From Varroa destructor (lineage: Eukaryota; Arthropoda; Arachnida; Mesostigmata; Varroidae), in contig NW_019211455.1 of assembly GCF_002443255.2 (NCBI RefSeq), positions 19,133,126-19,197,125 on the forward strand: a stretch of DNA of 64,000 nt, read 5' to 3'. This document shows positions 23,401 through 35,884 of the stretch, piece by piece. The position numbers and the translations under genes were made by a program. Each line of letters starts with the position of its first letter. The first letter of the stretch is position 1. The notes below the pieces were generated by a model that was given only the letters and a program-made list of their open reading frames with translations, was not told where the DNA came from and ran no database searches.

Positions 23401-26400
23401 GAAGAGAAAATAAGTTCGGTTCCATCACTTTGCAAACTGTTCACCTAGGAAAGGCAACAGCAGGGGCGGTGCTACAAGGGCCACTTCACCAGTTCGACTC
23501 GTAAAGACCAGCTGTTGCATGAACAGCTAGCGCATTTCTACGAACATACAGCTACGGCAAGATAGTCATGGCCCACGGTTTTTGTTACAGTTTCCACCAG
23601 TTCTATCACAGTTACGGAAGAATTACTTTCGCTTACACCACAAGGGGCTGGGCGTTCTGACGGTCCGGCATTTGATTGCCGCGTTGGTCGGGGGCTGACA
23701 GTGGGTCGCCGCGAAAGATGGAATATTCAACTGAATAGCGTGAACCAATACGTGATTGTGTTGGGATGGAGCGGAAGAAAACTATGCATAAGGATTGAAG
23801 ATGCCCATGATTTTGATTTTGAGATGCTAAATTTCTGGACTTGACTTTTCCGAGGACAAATTTTCGATTAGCAGCTAAGAGAAAATGGCTAAACGAGTCT
23901 AAAGCTTATTCAATATAGTATATATTATAACAAAAGCGCTTGCAAGGCGTTGTGTGGCCTGTAATTGTGTTATGGGCCACATGTAAAAGTTTCGGCCACT
24001 AAGTTAATCAGTAGCATAACGCGTGTTTCACTCTCGAAACAAATGAAACTATGTTAGTTGTTATGTGTAGAAATTTTGTTCCAGAACTACGAAGAGACAA
24101 CAGAGATAAGATATAAAGATAAAGCAAAGATAAAATATTGAGATAATTTCTGTAAACTATCCAGATCTCTATCCAGACGCGACCACGAACAGCTTTATCG
24201 CCGAGTTTTGTTGTGTTAAAATAATGAAGCTGTTCTTCTGTACGGCGTTCATGAGATGAATTATTTACAAGCAAAATTCATAAAAGAAGATCGCCAATAT
24301 GTAAGCTACAATGCTAGAAGACTTTACCCAAGCCTACATCACTAGCATGTTAACTTGGCATTCAAATGGTTTTTTAGAAAATTGTTATCTAATCATCATA
24401 ATTTTATGTAAACTTGTAAAATGTATATAAACTCAAATGTCTTCATTAACATGCTAGCTGGGTTTAGTTGTCGTCCATTATTTTCCTACTAAATAATAAA
24501 ATTTAATAAATATGAATCGATCAGTGAAATATTGTACAGTAACGTCGGTTCGACGATTCGCTAACTAGACAAACCGTAGGATCATTAGAGATCATACAAA
24601 CAGACGGGATTAACAATAGGTTCGTTTGGAGAATAACTAGATTTCTAATTTTTTACATCTCAATCGACCTGTCTGTTACAAATTTATAACTGTAGTTTTA
24701 TCTGCTTGTCAAATTATTTCGCGAATCGGTGCTTGAAGCTCTGAGATTAAAAACTACCGTTGCCGGATCTTCACTATTATTGACATTTTTGTGAAGCATT
24801 TGTTTTTTTTATATGCTGCTTTTCTAAGCTGCATCGCACACTGATTTCAGTTTAATTAGGGGCAGCTACGTTATAGCTAGCTCGATGTATTTAGAGGGTT
24901 GCTTAGTGACTAATAGGCATATAAGGGTCAATAAGGTCCAAAGAACATTTAAAAAAAAAACACGTATCTCCTAAAAAGGCATCGAAATAGTTGAACGTTA
25001 CTTGAATACATAGTCTTATAAACTGTTCCCATTTATAGTTTAAAAAAACAGCACTAACGTTTGCAGGCTTCCACAGGATATACCCAGTCGGGCTACGTAA
25101 GCCTATTTCTATTTACATTCTTATGAACAAATAAACTATAGATGTATATGTAATTCATAGAAACTATTGCTTTTAGCAAATTACGTTTCAGTAATCGACA
25201 ACCGCCCAATTCACAGTCTAATCCGTGGGTTACGTAGAGTATTACTGTTTTATCCTTGTTCCATAATGTCGAATTTTAACACGCTAGTAACGAGCGAAAA
25301 ACTGCGTTAGTTCTTTTCTAATAATCCCAAAACAGTGCATATGGCGGTCGATTAAGGAGTACTTCTTTTTCTGTGTCTCACACGACCAAGCGAACATATG
25401 CCTGAAGGTCCAATAACTTTTTTTTAAGAGTCGGTCTCATCTGCACAAGAATCAATTTGATCGCATAACCAATCAAGTTCTTCGTAAAGACATACGCGGA
25501 TGGTGTTTCGTAACTTACTACTAACGCAATTAGTATAATTACGTTAGTAATAAATACTGCGAATTTTTACCGAGTCTGCTGGAGGAGGGTATGGTCATCA
25601 TTTCTATGTATGGTCGTCTATCGTTTTAGAATTGAGGGGTAAAAACAAGTTCGCTCTGTCGAGCTACCGCTACTGGCGATTTGGATGCATCGAGTTACCA
25701 AAAAATGATATGTCGCCAGCCTTCAATCGCTAAACCTTCGCATCGAGGCGATCTATACTGTCGATAGGCTGCCTCTCTCGATAATGGCGCAGTAATAATA
25801 ACTAATAGAATAACTACTAGACGCATACTGAACTGCGTTGTTACGGCTTCAAAAGACAATAATTCTATTTAAAAGAAACGTTTTACGATACTCGGTCGGA
25901 TACTTAATCGTGCACGGCTCATCAGTGCGGTGCCAAAGGAAAACTTTGCACAATCCTGTTTTTTTGTAGATGCACTCATTAATTAGTGAAAACTACAATT
26001 AAAATTAAAGGCTAGGGCAAAATTGCTAGTATTTTCGTGTGTTTTTTTCTTTTCTCAATTTCTTTTTTAATCCAAGGTTATTATTCTTCTAAAGATACAT
26101 TATACATATTGACGTCTTTCGTAGAATCAGACTAAAAAATAATTACAGCTTCTTAATGAAGGCCAAAAGCTTTGTTACGTAAATATCAGTCTATCCTATC
26201 CGATCCGATTTCCGTAACAACAACACCCACGCGTTATTTCGGATACAAAAGAAAGCACGTCCAGTATACGACCGTACATAACAGACAGTATATAAAATAG
26301 CAATTGGCTAAATTCCGCTCACCAAAGGCAGTTGTTACTTCTATAACTTCACTATAAAGATCGTTTTCGACAACTGTTTCTAAAGCTATGTACTAGTTAA

Positions 26401-28250
26401 TATTTTGGCCTTTGGTTAACGTTTTCCGATAAAACTCAATCCAATCCCTTGCGAACGGCTACAACAACAGCATTTTGTCACGGAAGGTATTTGTATCCAA
26501 GGGTTCGTATCGTTGACCAAGGAATTCGTATGGGTGCCGATGTAGACAGCTTTTTACCACGCAATTATGACGACTACGACACACACTACTACTATAATGA
26601 GCCATTTCTTGAGCCTACTTCGTTAAGAAGCAGGACACGGGCTGGTGCCTAGTCAGCGGTGCAGTAACGTCCACGGTGAATGGCACAGTCATAATTACCT
26701 GGACCACCCAAACATGAGCCATAACGTACAGCTCACTTAAAATCGCTGGAAGCCGTACATGCTGGCAAACGCTCATGCTGACCATATCCACGAGCTCGAA
26801 AAGGTTCTTGTCAAAAGGAACAATGTACTAAAGTGCATTTTCTCTAGAGTATCCCTGCATTTTTCCGAGATTCGCACGGATTACAAACGTATATTCCTTT
26901 ATAAAACCAATAAATGAGTAAAGTTTTCTGTGGTACCAAAAGGCTTCAATACTCATAAGGAGATCCTCGTAAGCAATGAATATCGTGAGGGCAGCGTCTG
27001 TTTGCATATATTCGTGGAACCTGAAATGGTTGCATTGCCGATTACTGTTGGTTTGATGCCCTTTGAAGTGTTTTGCACCATGGAAACACACGGAAAATAT
27101 CAATGTTATTCGTTGCACACGGTTTCTAGACGGTGTATCTATTCAAGGTATTGAATTTTTATTATTTCATAATGGGATAATATTACTAATGGAAAAGAAT
27201 ACATGATAACTGTTAGTTTTTAATAAATATTTCATATCCTAGTTTCTTTCAATAGTGCTTACTTTTGGTATTCTTCTTTAATAAAAACTATTACCTTCAT
27301 CCTTTTAGGTTTTTTGCAGTAATGGTTTAGTTAGTCCAAAGAACATATTCGGTACGTTTTGGGAATTTTGGTCCGTTTGAGCCTGTTTTGCACGTATGCA
27401 TACGCCTTGAGGTGCTGACAAAATATATTTGTACTTCAATTTAATTTTTTATTATTACGGTTTCGAATACAATCGTATGTTTATCGTTCTAGCCCCATAG
27501 ACTAGCTCCGAAAATAATTATATTGGACATTGAGCTTATTTATTATATATTTAGACAGTGAGCCCAATATAAACAAGTTATGTTTACAAAATTTGTAAAA
27601 ATATACTTGGTATAGTCATTACATCTCCAGAATGGTATAGCATCCATTTCCAACTACTTCCAGAAGACGTACATTATATAAAATAAACTAACAATTAATT
27701 TTTTATCAAACAATTAACGTTTCCACCAGTACGTCTATGAGCTAATAGAGGAAATGGACTCCGGTTGGATACTGACGACCCATTAGTCTTGCTAATGTAA
27801 CTTCGCTAGGATAATAGTGGCATTACTATATGAAGTAACCAGGATTTAAGGAACATTTTGCAGCTAAGCTCAAAGGATCTTTGTACTTATATTATGTACT
27901 TCAATGCAAAATTATTCTAAAGCTGAAGATCAACAGTGCCTTAGCTTCTCAAACAACAGCACAAAAACGAGACCTGCGTGGAAATTAACATAAGCTTTTG
28001 AGACGCAACTTACCAATTATATCAAGACTTATAGTCTAATATGATTTCTATGAAAATAAAATGTTTTTTTTTTATGCAGATAAACCTATTGAAGCAGCAT
28101 TGTACAATACGTTATTGTCGTCAGAGCCTTTGCTGTAATTCTGCTAGCCTGAGATTTCGCGGCCTGCTATTTACGATTCTTGTCTCTTAGAAAAGGGATA
28201 GTAACTTAACTAGATTCTCTAAAACTATATAATGTAAAATGTCTGTAAAG
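23400..28250. other. Gene-free AT-rich stretch
   Basis: There is no recognisable gene. A purine-rich AAAGATA-type tract lies near 24100-24140. Frames of 67-96 codons occur on both strands at 26449-27154. The plus one starting at 26930 (MVPKGFNTHKEILVSNEYRE) reads well but is overlapped by an equally good minus frame, so I do not call either. Confidence 0.5.
25519..25549. repeat. 31-bp near-perfect palindrome
   Basis: TACTAACG (25519-25526) pairs with CGTTAGTA (25542-25549). Inside it AATTA (25528-25532) pairs with TAATT (25536-25540), leaving one mismatch and a 3-base centre. The flanks do not pair. It could be a cruciform or a binding site for a symmetric protein; the sequence gives no further clue. 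Confidence 0.85.
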
Positions 28251-28255
28251 AAGTT

Positions 28256-28330
28256 GCCACGGTGGCTTAAACGTTCAGAAAGACGCGTCTGCTCAAAGGA
28301 AGGAGATGTAGCCACTGGTTTGAACCGGCA
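28256..28330 (+). repeat. tRNA-derived SINE-like head
   Basis: This is the best tRNA-like match in the window. An A-box-like GGTGGCTTAAACGTTCAG (28261-28278) is followed by ACGCGTCTGCTC, close to the D-to-anticodon region of many tRNA-derived SINEs. A B-box GGTTTGAACC lies at 28317-28326. The A-to-B spacing is near that of a tRNA. Acceptor-stem pairing is poor and no intact anticodon arm forms, so it is a repeat head rather than a gene. No clear 3' tail was found. A minus-strand 67-codon frame (28267-28470) runs through it and is probably incidental. Confidence 0.45.
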
Positions 28331-28812
28331 TATGCTACTCTGCAAGAGTTATGAGCTTTTTCAAATGCACAAATAGCCTCAGGATGGGGTCCGCGTTGTA
28401 CGCAAATGTACGGTTTATGTTCACTTATACACGCTCCGTAAGTTTCATATGAGTTCATTGTATTGTTCAATATAACTTTTCTTAATTTGTAAGCTGTCTT
28501 ATCGATGGTGACAAATTTCTAAAAAATTCTGATCTAATTTTTTACACTAATCTCATACACTTACGTCTCAAAATACGGTAAAGATAGACGTATTACTGCA
28601 AGCCTTCTAAGATAGAAATTACTCTGTAGAGGTGGATTATTCAGTACTAATCCCACTTTTACTTTTGTATATCTTATGCTAACAGATTCGGAGCATAAAT
28701 TCTTTTGCCAGCCGTGACTTCCTGCTGTAATTCGTTTCAGATATCATCAAGCGGAGTTCAAGTTCTGCGCCCTGACAATTAAATAACCCTAAAAGCTATT
28801 GAAGATACTTAC

Positions 28813-29115
28813 CGTAGCAACTTATAAAAAGATCTTTCCGTAAGGCAGACGAATTCATCTGAGGCAGCCTGATCTCACCATTTGCCCAGTTCAAGCTGGG
28901 CTGCCTCCCGAATATATGCATACTATAGTGAGCAAACAGCCATATTGTACGCGTGTCGCCATCAACGACTAGCAGTGCTCGTCTGGCAAGGCAGAATGCG
29001 GCATGCTCTGGTGTTAGCCTTTGCTTCACAGGACCATGTGTGCGCTTCAAAAAGGGTAGCCTTGGGTTCCATTTCACCCGAAGCACGTTGTCAACCAGAT
29101 GTGCCCACACTTTTT
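28813..29115 (-). CDS. Candidate internal exon, unidentified
   Basis: On the minus strand a frame is open from 29134 to 28799, about 112 codons. Near its 3' end lies a consensus splice donor, TACG|GTAAGTAT (exon end 28813, GTAAGT at 28812-28807). At the other end CTGCTCTCAG (29125-29116) could be the acceptor. The peptide reads naturally: KVWAHLVDNVLRVKWNPRLP near the start and IFGRQPSLNWANGEIRLPQM towards the end. I recognise no family. The plus strand is also open here in two frames (28882-29163 and 28953-29153), which happens over GC-richer sequence whether or not it is coding. Among the frames in this window it has the best combination of donor, length and composition. Confidence 0.3.
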
Positions 29116-29139
29116 CTGAGAGCAGCGCCTTCGATCAAA

Positions 29140-32100
29140 CGGTTTATATCTAATCTGGATTAAAGCCTCGATAATTTTTTATGCCAACTCTCTACGGCAG
29201 AATGCTGTAAAATACCATATGAAATAAGGTTTCTTATCAATCGGGAAAAACTACATGACATATTCTACGACACATTAAGCCTACCAAAAGCTAATGTCAC
29301 AATAACACAGGCACATCGAAACAAGAAGATCAATCTCGAACACAGCATATAAAGGCCGCTCCCAATGCCCAAACGTTATGCTCAACAAATGTTCGTGATC
29401 AGGATCGCCGATGAAGAACGTTAGACTGGTAAGAAATACACGCCATACATGTCAACACTCAGCCAAGCTGCATAGGATACCCGTATCCTAAAAACGAGTG
29501 CTTAATGAAGGCACCGTTAACACGACCGCCAATACAAGTGGGAAGCGAACTAACTATAAGAAAAATAGTACTCAAAGTAAAATTTACCGAAAACATTAGT
29601 ACAATGAGTGAAAAGCTAGCTGAAATAAGCAAATCAATCATTCCTTTGTTGGCGTTGTCCGAATACCCCAGCAACATACAGAGTCGAATTATGAACGATG
29701 GCTTTTAGAACACCTCTGGTTGACATGTGCCGTTTTTCCCAAGTATAGAACTATCCGTATGTCAAATTGTACAACATTTAGGTGTTATCTCACGATGTTG
29801 TGTTGCAGCTTGCTGCAACAAAAAATCTCTATCGAACTAACGACGTTATGATAAGAGATACTTATTTTATCGCTAATACCAAGACCATTACCAGAAGTAA
29901 AACAGTCACAATGGCATGATAATTGCGTGACAATAATAACGTCACGTATGTGCAGTGGCGAATGCAGCTATTTTTGACACGTGTACCCGATCTGATACGG
30001 CTGCTTTTGATACTTAACTGGCTTCCCGTTAGATTTTCGTTGCATGTACAACTGTATAGGACTGTACAGTACCAGCGACAACATTAGCCGCAGTGGCATC
30101 AACAATGGGACAGAACCCATCCCACCGCAGTGAATCGCACTGTTCTATAAATGGCCAGCTGATACGTCGGAGAAATGCCCCTTTTACTTCTATTAGCCCT
30201 CTAATAGCCTCCCGTAGTCTACAGCCTTTGATAGGGTCTCGCGTCAACAGGTATCACTAATACTCAGGTGACGCACGATGGCAGTAGGCGCCAGCCGCAT
30301 ACGCTGCTGAAAGCGAATTACGAGGCCCACACGATATGGTACTTGTAATTAATCGACCAGTAACAAAGAGGAAAAAGAAATTCACACCGACCCATTGAAC
30401 GGGCAGGTCGATTTTGCTACGACACAGCCGCTGCCGCCCAGGTCAACAGCTGTTAAGTGTTGAGTTTAGTTATTCGATAGGGGCATCATTGGCGAAATGC
30501 TTCTCATACGAGGAATAACGTGGGAGAAAGCTGGATGCGAACGACTGAAAAAGTGCCGATAGCACGTGTGTTATGGACGCTCACGGCTCAGACGGATGAC
30601 TTCGACGATGTCAGTATATGATACACACGAGTATAAAATCGAGACAACAAATGGACTGACTGGGAGCTATACCTGCTGGTCCGGGAATCATTCGGATTGG
30701 AGTACTAAGTTGGGGATTACCGTTTTGCCGTACTGGGTCCCATTTAGCCAAAGCCGCGACTTCGATATTAGACACGTGATTACACACTCGTGTTAACATC
30801 ATGCAACGAGATAGCATCGACGAGATGAGCAGAGCTGTTGTGGGTCGAACGATCATACAAAACCTTCAGTCACTACCGCGTAACTTAAATAGCCTCTAAA
30901 TCTCATTAGTGAAGCGTTTAATAAGTGCAATATTAGTTAATAGCAAGTTATAATTTTCTTTGACGTTTTTTTTTCTATGAATTACATTAATTGTATATAG
31001 ATTTAATTTGATAAATTAACATCACAGGTTTTTGCCATATTCTGCCCTGACTCGTCGGAAGTTTCTTCACGACGACTACATTCAACGTTGTTGCCCTAAC
31101 CATCACTTGATTTCTAGCCGTCTAGGTCCTCTTGAAAACTCTCTCTCAGAACTCTTGGACAAGCCAAAAGCCATGGTAGAATGTCTTAGTGTGCTTTATC
31201 TTACAACACGTTCATTTTTAGGTTGATTCAGGACACGATTGCAAGTTACAGCAGAACAATAGCGCCCCGAAGCAACTGGGGTCGACCACATGTTATTCCA
31301 CCTGAAATGATCACTACGATAATTTCCCTTAACATCGTTCTAGTTCTAGCAGTAGCTTCGACCGGGTCAGTCAGGGAAATGACGAAGCTAAATATCGAAA
31401 AGCTTTAATCATTTACGTATAGATTTGTATTGCGATGATCACAGGTTAGCTGTTCTTAGGCCCCGAAGCCCGAAGCGAAATGTATCATCATGACTCAATG
31501 ATCTAAGATTCAGCTCACTAATGTGAAAGGTAATAGAATAGTTATGAAATCCTGGCCTGAAAATTGTGCAAGATTTCATAATTTTAATCGAGTTATTTTG
31601 TGCTAATAGAAGTTACGTAAGGCACTTTACACATGCGTTTGACTGACCTCTAGATCCATAAAAAGTGCTGTTGATGGAACCAATTATGTAATCATTAAAA
31701 GTCGAGTTAATTTGTCTCTATTACATAGCACTAATAGTTTTTAATCGTTTCCAGACGAAAATCTTTTGTAAAAAATAGTTTCGAGGTAAAATTCCCTCTG
31801 TTACGCCGCACTGATAACCGCATTAAAACGCACATCCATCTCTTAAAACATGGTACTTCGCACGCATCGCCAACAAAGCGCATTATGTCTCAAGTACATG
31901 TTGACATCTACGATTATGTCAAAATTGACGCAGCGGCATACGTGTCAAGCTGACTTCAACGTTGGCGTCGGCTAAGGAACTGCTTCTCGCGAGTCTAACT
32001 TACTTGCGACAAGGAATATGGTTTAATCTCTCAGTACCATCGCCACAGAACCTTTCACGCCATTCGTATTTTCGGAGCTCCATTGTGTTATCAAATATTG

Positions 32101-32920
32101 TTTTATCTGTATCAAAGCCTGCATTGAATCAATATATCGAACCAGAGCTACTGTACTTACGCTCAGCGAGGCTGCAACAAAACCTTATATGAAAACACCA
32201 TTGATGCCAATTAAATCGCAAGCTTTCTTATCGATAAAGTATATTATAAGGCTGATAGAGCTTTTTCGTAAATACCACGCGTGCCAGCGGGTACAGTGAA
32301 TTGTTTTTCCTTTTAACTATTTTCATTTGTAAATCTTGGCTCCAGATACAGGAAAGATAGGTAAGCACACCCTTTAGCGGTCCGGAAAGGCCTATCGATT
32401 TTTCCCGATGCTGCAGTGCCTGTCTTACTTTACATCATGAGGAGAAGCAAGGAATGATCATCGGGCAAAAAGAGAGAATTTTTGCGAAATCAATACGGCT
32501 GCGTCCGTATGTACGGATTTATCTAATATATGAATATATATGTGGATTCTCAATGCCATCACTGATGGTAGACGCCAAACTTTGTGTCCACACAATCGAA
32601 TGCGTGAGAGATTTGTGCAGCGAAAGATGCTGTTACAATTGAGCGGCTATCCCCTGGTGAGTCGAAGCATTCTTCCACTTTAAAGAGCTAACTGTGACCA
32701 ATGCAAATGGTGACGAGGAACATTTGCCGCATGGCTGTACAAAACGTGTTTGTAGACGGGTAGCCGTTATTGTCATTGCTACAAATAGGTCGGCATTTAC
32801 GGGGCAAAAGTCTCGGATAAAATCAGTGTAGGAGCAATCGAAAAAATAGCGCAAAAATAGTTGAATACATCGGACCAAGTCGTTCTGTCTAACCGTTGCT
32901 GGGGTAATATCGCTTCAGGG
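29140..32920. other. Gene-free stretch
   Basis: Frames of 61-81 codons occur on both strands and none is recognised. A 10-bp palindrome ACTGTACAGT lies at 30061-30070. Around 30615-30796 a plus frame contains GSYTCWSGN, faintly like an Ig-fold F-strand, but nothing else of the fold is present. Confidence 0.45.
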
Positions 32921-32931
32921 ATTCCCTGGTC

Positions 32932-32996
32932 TAACCCAAGCGAACCGGTTCTATGGACGCTTTCCCACTCAAAGGTGGCGAGTTCGATCTACTATT
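32932..32996 (+). repeat. tRNA-derived SINE-like head
   Basis: CCTGGTCTAACCCAAGCG resembles an A-box region. It is followed by GGACGCTTTCCCACTCAAAG and then GGTGGCGAGTTCGATCTAC (32974-32992), which contains a good B-box (GAGTTCGATCT, 32980-32990). The GGTGGCGAGTTCGATC stretch is typical of tRNA-derived repeats. Stem pairing is incomplete, so it is not a tRNA gene. Confidence 0.42.
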
Positions 32997-33525
32997 AAAT
33001 CATCGACAAAAAAAAGTTAAGAGAATGAAAGTTTTTTTTTTGAACACCCACATAACGTTTCTACAATAATTAGCCTTCTCAGTCGAGAAACACTTCAGCA
33101 TCAGGTCGCGATTCTTTTTAATCAAACAGAAATCGATTTCAGGTGTCGTCTCGTCTGATATCCTTTTGGTGTAATTAATTGTACATCAAAGGCAAGGTAC
33201 TATGTTTAAACTTAATGGTAATAGTATCCACCTGGTGATTTTACGAAGCTGTCCAGGTCACGTATTCTCCTATAGACATAGTTGTACTCCTTTGCAATAT
33301 GCCAGTTTTCAATAGCAAGGTTAAACTCTGCTCTAGAACGTTACAGAAAGTATTTTTCCGCTATGATTGTCGTTTGCCTTACCGATTCTTATGAGCAACT
33401 TTGCCATTTGGAATCGTCTTAACCGTAAAATGATCTACGCAGTAAGGGAACCTATAGAAGGTCCCGACGACGTTTATGTTACCCTTGCTCATGGCATATT
33501 GTACTGCTGTATTTCAATTTTTCAG

Positions 33526-33671
33526 CAGTGGTCTTCACGCGACTCAATTTTACAAAGTGGATTGAGACCGTTGTGTCTGTCAGAAAAGAAAATGCTAGAG
33601 TGTGTGCCGCCTGGTACTTGTACACTGCAAACGTCTCCCAATATACCCGTTCAAGTCGGATACAATTTCAG
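33526..33671 (+). CDS. Possible 146-bp internal exon, unidentified
   Basis: An acceptor (TATTTCAATTTTTCAG, ending 33525) and a donor (TTTCAG|GTACGA at 33671/33672) bracket 146 bp that is open in two frames. One frame begins VVFTRLNFTKWIETVV, faintly like the end of a trypsin-type protease (..VFTR...WI). However, no GDSGGP or AAHC motif lies upstream and the frame continues well past where such a protease would stop. The other frame gives QWSSRDSILQSGLRPLCLSE. I favour neither. The splice pair is the only real support. Confidence 0.2.
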
Positions 33672-33755
33672 GTACGAGAATCAATGAATGGTACAAACTA
33701 CGCATATAACAGTCACTGCATAAAAGAAAATTCCACTTTGAGATAAACAATAACG

Positions 33756-33774
33756 TATATATATATATATATAT
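33756..33774. repeat. TA microsatellite
   Basis: Nine to ten TA units. Confidence 0.9.
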
Positions 33775-33779
33775 GAAAT

Positions 33780-35490
33780 TATTATCGAAGTGTATGGAGC
33801 CCAAATTTTCTGACTGTAAACCTATTTTCTTCATCTGTTTAACGCTTTTTTAAAGGGAATATAATAAAGTTGACACAGGTCTGTAGTGTGAGCTATCGAA
33901 ACGCTTCTATGTACTTAAACTATGCCTCGATGGAAAATTACAAAACGTCTAATGCTTTTTAGATATTTTCGGCAGAAACTAGCGCTGGCTGGTGAACAAA
34001 ACAATGTAATGTCGTCGAAGGGCGTCATAAGACGACCAGAAAGCTTATAATGAGTAATAGACATGATTATCTTACCATGTAGGTCTTATTACGAGCTCGT
34101 CCTAGAATAAGGCCTGTCCTTTGCAGTAATTGCGTGTGATGCGCAAATTGGAGTACCACTTTCGAGGGGCGACGGGTAGTGAAAGAGCACATCGCGGACA
34201 CTGCCTAAGATTACATATTATCTGTGAGATGGGTGAATAGAAGTTAGCTTGATGATGATACAGCTATTTAGGGTCACGAATCTTTTGTGGGGTTTCGATG
34301 GAAGTATCTTGGTTAGCGAAAGATACAAGGAGGCGCATCTTAGCATGCGTTTAATATAATTGTACTGCAAATTCTAGTACTAGTTAACTAACTCATAGCC
34401 TAGATTATAACATACAAACGTAAAATTGCGTAGAACTGGTGACCGACCTCACCTCCCGCAAGGACAGTCGTGAGTTACAGGAGCTACCTCTAGAGGACTA
34501 ATACAAACATGCGCGAGCCCAAGATTCATCGATGAAAGCAAAATTGCCGAATATTTTTATTGTTTTTCAAAGTACGTGGAACGAAAGCTAATCAGTTTAA
34601 CTGTCAATTATGAACCCAATGGCGATTGCCTTAGGGGACACGTGATATTGGGTTTGCGATCTGGAATGAGGCGTGTTTTTCATATAGATACCTGTTTTAG
34701 ATACTATATATTTATAACTAAATCATGTGCAATGATCTATAGAGCTGGGAAAAAAAATATGTGTAAATGCTTGAATACAATGACCTAAAATCAAGTTTTG
34801 TCACAATCTCAGATTTGTCCTATTGGTAATCAAATGCTATTGCCATAAGCATGGAGATACATTTGGAAATTTTTTTTGTGTGCAGGTGGGTGTGCCTGTA
34901 ATGATCTTACGTATAAACATAAAGAACGTAGCGAAGTAATATAGTGTATCCTGCATAGGACAAAATTTAACGGACGTCAGGGATCAACTGAGGCCTTTAA
35001 ATAACGAATAATAAATATCTTGTAACTATTGATAAACGATCATCAATAATAATAATAGTAATAGAAACATCGTTTATCTCAATTTTATAAGTACTTACCA
35101 CAAGTGCAGCAAAGGAATTGCAAGTAATAGGTTTCTACAGCTTGAACATCCAAAACGCTGAAAAGTCTCACATCTACAAGGCTTCCATACGAATTGTAAA
35201 TATAAAAGGTAGACCATTTACATTATAAGACACACTATTTCAAAAACAAAGGTCTCACCAGAGTGAAATCGTGACTACAGTTACTTTATTTTCTAACGCA
35301 TAGCCGAAAGATATAAATTCACTGAGCCTCAAGGTTATAAAGCCAACCACAAGCAGCGAAAATTAAACCTTATGAACTATGAAATATGGAACTACAGCCT
35401 CGAACCCTGTATGATAATAAGTGGTAAAAAAAAAAAGGGGCTAAACTTTCCCCTATTGAATCTATTTATGCGTTATTTATATACTTGCTC
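33780..35490. other. Gene-free stretch
   Basis: AT-rich with one 70-codon frame (34576-34788). At 34885 a strong pyrimidine-rich acceptor (TTTTTTTTGTGTGCAG) is followed by only 18-19 open codons in two frames, too short to support an exon. A hairpin at 35031-35078 is listed separately. Confidence 0.5.
35031..35078. repeat. Perfect 10-bp inverted repeat around an AAT-rich loop
   Basis: GATAAACGAT at 35031-35040 pairs exactly with ATCGTTTATC at 35069-35078. The 28-base spacer contains AAT units. Confidence 0.8.
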
Positions 35491-35499
35491 ATATGGTGA

Positions 35500-35823
35500 G
35501 AACGTTTGCGAGAATGTACATGTGGAAGCAGAATACATGTAGTCGTCAGTAAAGGTAGGCTCGACGCTTACTCCGCTCATCATGTGTGCAAAAAAACAGC
35601 TGAACACTGCTCAGATCTTATTGCCGCCTGTACAGCTGACAATATACCAAGTGCGGCACAGCATCTTCAAATTAACGAACTCATAGTAAAAGCGGCGAAT
35701 CAGCGGCGAAAAAAGCGGTCAGTCCGTGCATGCCGGTACCGACAAACAGCGGAGAAAGCAACGCCTCACGAGTACTTTTCCACACCCCACCATAATGAAC
35801 AGAAAGAAATGAATAAATGTCTG
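35500..35823 (+). CDS. Candidate exon, unidentified
   Basis: A frame is open from 35500 to 35877 (126 codons). A consensus donor CTG|GTGAGTCC falls at 35823/35824 on a codon boundary, which would make a 108-codon exon. The peptide looks natural: it starts CTCGSRIHVVVSKGRLDAYS, has a helix-like CSDLIAACTADNIPSAAQHL, then a basic cluster (NQRRKKRSVRACRYRQ) and a His-rich end. I know no family with this order. There is no convincing acceptor at the 5' side, so this could be a first coding exon (TTG is the only early start codon; an ATG two codons on is out of frame) or chance. The donor and the composition make it one of the two best exon candidates here. Confidence 0.28.
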
Positions 35824-35884
35824 GTGAGTCCCGAGTTGATTTTCATCAGTCTTCAGTTCATCGAGATAGGGAGCGGATGATAAT

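Noticed and set aside
30615..30796. GSYTCWSGN plus a following LGITVL looked like the end of an Ig domain
   Set aside because: Only one short motif; no upstream cysteine/tryptophan pattern in a linked frame and an overlapping minus frame of similar length.
33526..33671. Trypsin-like protease C-terminus (VFTRLNFTKWIE)
   Set aside because: No catalytic His, Asp or Ser motif found upstream, and the frame runs on too far after WI.
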